Below are positions 60,226 to 64,000 of a DNA stretch of 64,000 bases, piece after piece. Source of the stretch: SHZI01 sp041396045. GTDB lineage: Bacteria > Pseudomonadota > Gammaproteobacteria > Steroidobacterales > GCA-2729495. The stretch's first letter is position 1, and each line of letters opens with the position of its first letter. The DNA lies in NCBI GenBank assembly GCA_041396045.1, contig JAWKZI010000015.1, positions 1-64,000 of the forward strand, given 5' to 3'. The notes beneath the pieces are model-generated. The model was not told the origin of the DNA. It searched no databases and saw only the letters and a list, made by a program, of their open reading frames with translations. The translations under genes were made by a program, and so were the position numbers.

Positions 60226-60402
60226 GGGGGGGCAGCCGGGGGGGACTTAAGATGGGGAATTATAGTGTGCTGTCGAGCAGAAACCCACATCTGTGATCGG
60301 ACCCGGGTCGTCAATCGGGCCCAGGACGCTAAACTCAGGTGATCGGATTCTGGAGAATCCCGGAACTATGGACCACTGAATAACACGGTGAGCACAAGCG
60401 GC

Positions 60403-60924
60403 ATGAACAATCGATCCGGGGCCTGGCGATGGTACACCACACTGTGGCTGTTGGCGGCAGCATCCTTGATGGCCGGCTGCAGCAGTGCTCCGCAGCTTCC
60501 CGACACGGCCCCGGAAGCAATCGCTGCAAGTGGTGTAGCCCCCACCGATGCTGCCCGTACCCAGGCAGTGTTCACTGCGATGCAGATGGTGGGTGTGCCC
60601 TACAAATGGGGTGGCGCCACGCCTCAGGGCTTCGACTGCAGTGGTCTGGTGCAATTCGCCTTTGCCAGTGCCGGCATGCACCTGCCACGTACAGCAGCCG
60701 CACAACTGAAAGCGGTGACTCCACTGACCCTGGAAAATGCCCGGGCTGGCGACCTGCTGTTTTTCAAGAACGGCAACCGCACCTCGCACGTGGCGATCTA
60801 TCTGGGTGATGGGCGCTTTGTGCACGCCCCCAACACCGGCAATCAGGTGTCGATAGACAGCTTCGGCAGCACCTACTGGCGCACGCATTTTGCACGTGCC
60901 GGCCGCGTCCAGTCGGGCGGTTGA
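60403..60924 (+). CDS. NlpC/P60 (C40) lipoprotein peptidoglycan hydrolase
   Basis: 173-residue lipoprotein: signal LWLLAAASLMAGC with the lipid Cys, then an NlpC/P60 domain with the catalytic Cys in GFDCSGLVQFAF, the His in TSHVAIYLGDGRFVHAPNTG and a YKWGGATPQG entry strand. It is a probable DL-endopeptidase acting on stem peptides (Spr/NlpC relatives). ATG 60403 is preferred over GTG 60388. Divergent from typA, monocistronic, and convergent with the MAPEG gene. Confidence 0.88.
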   Translation: MNNRSGAWRWYTTLWLLAAASLMAGCSSAPQLPDTAPEAIAASGVAPTDAARTQAVFTAMQMVGVPYKWGGATPQGFDCSGLVQFAFASAGMHLPRTAAAQLKAVTPLTLENARAGDLLFFKNGNRTSHVAIYLGDGRFVHAPNTGNQVSIDSFGSTYWRTHFARAGRVQSGG

Positions 60925-60935
60925 ACCGGCGCGGG

Positions 60936-61325
60936 CTAACGCAGGGACAAGACGAGGTTGCCGACGGCAAGGGCAAGCAGCAGAGTCCAGGTCATGACCA
61001 CTCCCGCGAATCGACCCGTGCTCCGTCCTGAGCTGCGGGTCAGCCCGACGGCGTGCAGCAGGCGGGCAACGACGAGCCAGGCGCCGGCCGTGTGCACTGC
61101 CCACCAGGCGCCACCGCCAACCTCATAGAATGCCAGCAGCAGCAAGGCCAGCGGCACATACTCCGCGAAATTACCGTGAATGCGGACGGCCCGCTCCAGC
61201 TCGACGTTGTGGGCCGTCCCCAAACCGACTGCAAAGCGCATCCGGCACTTCGCGACGCGGTAGCTCAGCACCACATACACAACCGACAGCACGCTGGCGT
61301 ATATCGCCGTAATTGCTACTGACAC
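60936..61325 (-). CDS. MAPEG family membrane protein
   Basis: 129 residues, four hydrophobic helices. The family motif region is RIHGNFAEYVPLALLLLAFYE (Glu/Asn/Phe of MAPEG), followed by RLLHAVGLTRSSG. Bacterial MAPEG proteins resemble microsomal glutathione transferases. The reaction is unproven. It lies 9 bases downstream of the acyl-CoA synthetase gene on the same strand. Confidence 0.88.
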   Translation of the reverse strand: MSVAITAIYASVLSVVYVVLSYRVAKCRMRFAVGLGTAHNVELERAVRIHGNFAEYVPLALLLLAFYEVGGGAWWAVHTAGAWLVVARLLHAVGLTRSSGRSTGRFAGVVMTWTLLLALAVGNLVLSLR

Positions 61326-61334
61326 AGGTTTCTC

Positions 61335-62979
61335 CTAGCTTGGTTTGCCGGACAGATGATTCCGGAACTGTTCCCGAAGTTGAACCTTGCTGACCTTCCC
61401 GGTAGCAGTATGTGGCAGGTCAGCAATAAAAATAACGTCGTCCGGAACCCACCAGCTCGCCACTTTTTCGACCAGGAAGGCCAGAAGTTCATCCCGCGAT
61501 ACCGTCATTCCGGGCTTCAGTACCGCGATCAGCAGAGGGCGCTCCGACCACTTCGGGTGACTGACACCAATCACGGCAACTTCGGCAATCGCCGGATGTT
61601 CCATCGCGTGATTTTCGAGCTCGATTGAACTGATCCATTCCCCGCCCGATTTGATGACATCCTTGGTACGGTCGGTAATTTGCAGATAACCGTCGGCATC
61701 GATGGTCGCAACGTCGCCAGTGGAAAACCAGCCATCAGCGGTGTGTGCGTCACTACTCTCAAGACCGTAGTAGCCGCTGGCCACGAACGGCCCACGCACC
61801 TGCAGATTGCCACTGGTCTTGCCATCCCATGGCAGCAACTGCCCCGCATCGCTACGCAGACGCAGCTCCACGCCAAATACTGCCCGCCCCTGCTTGGCCT
61901 TGAGTGCGCGAAGCTCTGCTGGCGTGTGCTGATCCCTTGGTGGTTTCGGTGCATTGAAGGTGCCCAGCGGAGAAGTTTCGGTCATCCCCCAGGCATGGTG
62001 CGTTTCCACACCATGCCGCTCGCGGAATTCATCGATAACCGATGGCGGGCAGGCCGCACCACCGACGATAGTGCGCTGCAGGCTGGGCAGGGTAATAGCC
62101 GTCTTGTCCAGATACTGCAACAGTGCCAGCCAGACTGTGGGCACGCCCAGAGCTACTGTCACCTGCTCCTGATTGATCAGTTCACAGAGCGTGGCCGGGT
62201 CGCCAGCGGCACGCCCCGGCAATACCAGCTTGGCGCCCACAATCGGCGCGGTGAACGGAACGCCCCAGGCATTGACATGAAACATGGGCACCACCGGCAG
62301 CATGACATCCACGGCACGTATACCCATGATATCGGCACCGATGGTTGCCATCGCATGTAACACCGTCGAGCGGTGACTGTAGAGCACGCCCTTCGGATTG
62401 CCGGTGGTTCCGGACGTGTAGCACAGACAGCTTGCCAGCCGCTCATCCAGATCAGGCCAATCGATGCTCGCGCTCTCGGCATTCAGCAATGTTTCGTAGC
62501 AGATCGCGTCGGTCAACAACCCGGTGGATGCCGTCGCCGGCATATGCCCGCCATCAGTCATGAAAACGACTGATGTCACTTTCTTCAACAGTGGCCCGAT
62601 CTTTTCCAGCAAAGGTGCGAATTCGACGGCAGCGAACAACACCGTGGCGCCACCATCGTTGATGATCCAGGCAATCTGTTCGGGTGTCAGTCGGGGATTG
62701 ACCGTGCAACACCAGACCGGAACAGCAGACCGCGTAGTACAACTCGAAATGCCGAAAATCATTCCATCCCAGAGTCGCGATTCGCGCTGAGACCGGCAGC
62801 TTGTGCCGGGCAATCGCATTGGCCAATTGAGCAGCCCGTGCAAAGGCCTGACCATAGGTTTCGCGGTGGCGGGGATGGTCTGCCGTAATGGAGACTACTT
62901 CCCGGTTGCCATGATGTTGTGTGGCGTGACGCAGAATCCCCGTGATCGTCAGGGGAACATCCATCATCAGACCCTGCAT
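61335..62979 (-). CDS. Acyl-CoA synthetase (medium/long chain), frameshifted
   Basis: AMP-forming ligase: CYTSGTTGNPKGVLYSHRS, MLPVVPMFHVNAWG, WGMTETSPLGTFN, GWFSTGDVATIDADGYLQIT, DRTKDVIKSGGEWISSIELE and a TGKVSKVQLREQF C-terminus. ATG 62979 follows GAGGG. The N-terminal 90 residues are in another frame; the break lies near 62705-62715, where CACGGTCAATCCC lacks two bases of an expected CACACGGTC (V-L-H-T-V-N-P-R) or has one extra. The repaired length is about 548 residues. The leading ML-x-PLTITGILRHA type start places it with AlkK-like medium-chain ligases. It lies 2 bases after the hydrolase stop. Confidence 0.9.
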
Positions 62980-62981
62980 GA

Positions 62982-63833
62982 TTAACGTCCCTCGATAAAA
63001 TCGGCGAGCGCAGGCCATTGTGCGCCACCGATATCCGGTTTGAAGAATCCAAAATGATCCATCCGCGGACCGGATGCCTCCTGCGCTCCCAACTTGACGA
63101 ACTCGCGTTCAGCGTTTGGGAACCACGCGTGCCAGGCGTGCACCGATGGCTCGCTGGCCAGCGGGTCGTTTTCAATACAGTAGGTCCGCAGCGCGCATCG
63201 TATGGCGTCGTAATACTGCGGCTGTGGTCCCACGCGATCACTACGGATGTAATCCGGATCCCGGCCCCAGCTCGCCCACTGACGGGCAACACCGGCCGGG
63301 ATGTCCTGTCCCAGACCGAAACGGGATGCCGGAAAGGTTGTAGCGATAGCGGTCAGCAACGGTATTGCCACGTACCACATTGTAAAAACCTTGGCCCGCT
63401 CTGTGCCATGCCAGTGTCGCCAATAGCCGGATTGACTGGCCACACCCACCAGTCCATCCACTTCCAGTATGCGCGGTGTGAGCCCGAGGAACTGTCCACC
63501 AACAGAATGTCCAAGGATTACGAGTCGCCGGACTTTCCGGTGGGAACGCAGCCAGCCCATTGCAGCCGGAAAATCCTGCAGGCCCCAGTCCTGAAGCTGG
63601 ACGCGGGCTGCCTGCCCGGGCTCCAGCACGGAGTCGCCCAGCCCCCGATAGTCGTAGGTGAGAACACCGATATTCCGACCGGCCAGATACAGCGCCAGAT
63701 GCCGGTAGAACCGCCGTCGCACGCCCATCGCAGAATTGACCAGCAACCAGGTGTCCGCAGGCTCAACCGGATCATGAATGGTCCCGCGCAGCGTTTGACC
63801 ATCGTCAGCATTGAACTCAATGTCGACCGGCAT
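62982..63833 (-). CDS. Alpha/beta hydrolase (serine aminopeptidase S33-like)
   Basis: 283 residues. Nucleophile elbow LVILGHSVGGQFLGL, core strands NIGVLTYDYRGLGDSVLEP and AMGWLRSHRKVRRLV, and a likely His near MDHFGFFKP. The reaction is not predictable, although esters or lactones are typical substrates. ATG 63833 overlaps the stop of the upstream CoA-transferase gene as TGATG, indicating coupling; a GTG one codon earlier is an alternative. It forms a small operon with CoA-transferase, acyl-CoA synthetase and MAPEG. Confidence 0.85.
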   Translation of the reverse strand: MPVDIEFNADDGQTLRGTIHDPVEPADTWLLVNSAMGVRRRFYRHLALYLAGRNIGVLTYDYRGLGDSVLEPGQAARVQLQDWGLQDFPAAMGWLRSHRKVRRLVILGHSVGGQFLGLTPRILEVDGLVGVASQSGYWRHWHGTERAKVFTMWYVAIPLLTAIATTFPASRFGLGQDIPAGVARQWASWGRDPDYIRSDRVGPQPQYYDAIRCALRTYCIENDPLASEPSVHAWHAWFPNAEREFVKLGAQEASGPRMDHFGFFKPDIGGAQWPALADFIEGR

Positions 63834-64000
63834 CACGGCTCAAGGACGACGCCGGCATCAAGCAGCCTGGCGATTTCCAAAGCGCTATATCCTGCTTCAC
63901 CCAGTATCTCGCGGCAGTCTGCGCCGGCATTGCGCGGCGGCCGTGGCTCCCCCGGTGGCGTCGCGCTGAAGCGGGGTACCGGGCTGCTCTGGAGCACACC
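63833..64000 (-). CDS. CoA-transferase family III (CaiB/BaiF), C-terminal fragment
   Basis: Only the last 55 codons are inside the window; the frame is open to the right edge. QSSPVPRFSATPPGEPRPPR, a ..GADCREILGEAGYS segment and EIARLLDAGVVLEP form the standard C-terminus of family III CoA-transferases (alpha-methylacyl-CoA racemase, formyl-CoA transferase and relatives). It is probably the first visible gene of an acyl-CoA operon. Subfamily cannot be told. Confidence 0.82.
   Translation of the reverse strand, partial: GVLQSSPVPRFSATPPGEPRPPRNAGADCREILGEAGYSALEIARLLDAGVVLEP

Overview
The window reads as a chromosome segment of a GC-rich (roughly 60% by eye), aerobic Gammaproteobacterium. I cannot name the genus. 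Supporting signs are a TonB-dependent receptor, beta-barrel proteins and lipoproteins (a Gram-negative envelope), two proteins with VPLPA/PEP-CTERM-type sorting tails (an exosortase system), RecQ, TypA and proBA of proteobacterial type, a periplasmic sulfite dehydrogenase and much acyl-CoA metabolism. Genes are tightly packed. No rRNA, tRNA, CRISPR array, prophage or transposase was recognised.

Layout. 1-5.9 kb: end of a VPLPA-CTERM protein, an L,D-transpeptidase, isocitrate dehydrogenase, a Tat-type UbiD-family decarboxylase and a BciA-like reductase. 5.9-14.8 kb: TonB receptor, a prokaryotic glutamate-receptor-like potassium channel, a VOC protein, a TMEM175-type channel, sulfite dehydrogenase SorA with a diheme SorB, a TauD-type dioxygenase with an unusual C-terminal extension, and a small exported protein. 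14.7-25.5 kb: recQ, an outer-membrane barrel candidate, the minus-strand run ilvH-proB-proA-glpD with ilvB facing away from it, and a GDSL esterase. 25.5-25.9 kb: a gene-free patch with two ~120-bp structured inverted-repeat elements. 25.9-28.8 kb: aldehyde dehydrogenase, a DUF1838 protein and pterin carbinolamine dehydratase.

28.8-40.4 kb is the most unusual part: one minus-strand cluster of nine genes. In transcription order they are two lipoproteins, a kinase-fold protein with altered catalytic motifs, an FHA-PEGA-FGE-like protein, a small membrane protein, a MotA/TolQ/ExbB-type channel subunit, an Hsp70-like protein with a C-terminal FHA domain, and two von Willebrand A proteins. Each VWA protein begins with an ExbD/MotB-like transmembrane helix containing an Asp. 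I read this as a candidate undescribed ion-driven envelope machine with a phospho-signalling front end.

40.7-54.1 kb: MaoC and enoyl-CoA hydratase, FadD, then a mevalonate/isoprenoid run (an HMG-CoA reductase-mevalonate kinase fusion, idi, an SDR and an ABC exporter) converging on a carotenoid operon (thioredoxin-like gene, crtY, crtI, crtB). Together these supply C5 units and make beta-carotene; GGPP synthase, phosphomevalonate kinase and diphosphomevalonate decarboxylase are not in the window. 54.1-64 kb: a small exported protein, Hsp20, a Cys/Met PLP enzyme, a DmdC-like acyl-CoA dehydrogenase, typA, an NlpC/P60 lipoprotein, MAPEG, an acyl-CoA synthetase, an alpha/beta hydrolase and the 3' end of a family III CoA-transferase.

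Caution: about ten otherwise well-conserved genes carry single-base frameshifts, mostly next to short homopolymers, and one carries an in-frame TAG. The pattern looks more like assembly or sequencing error than gene decay, so they are annotated as disrupted CDSs with the likely full extent.
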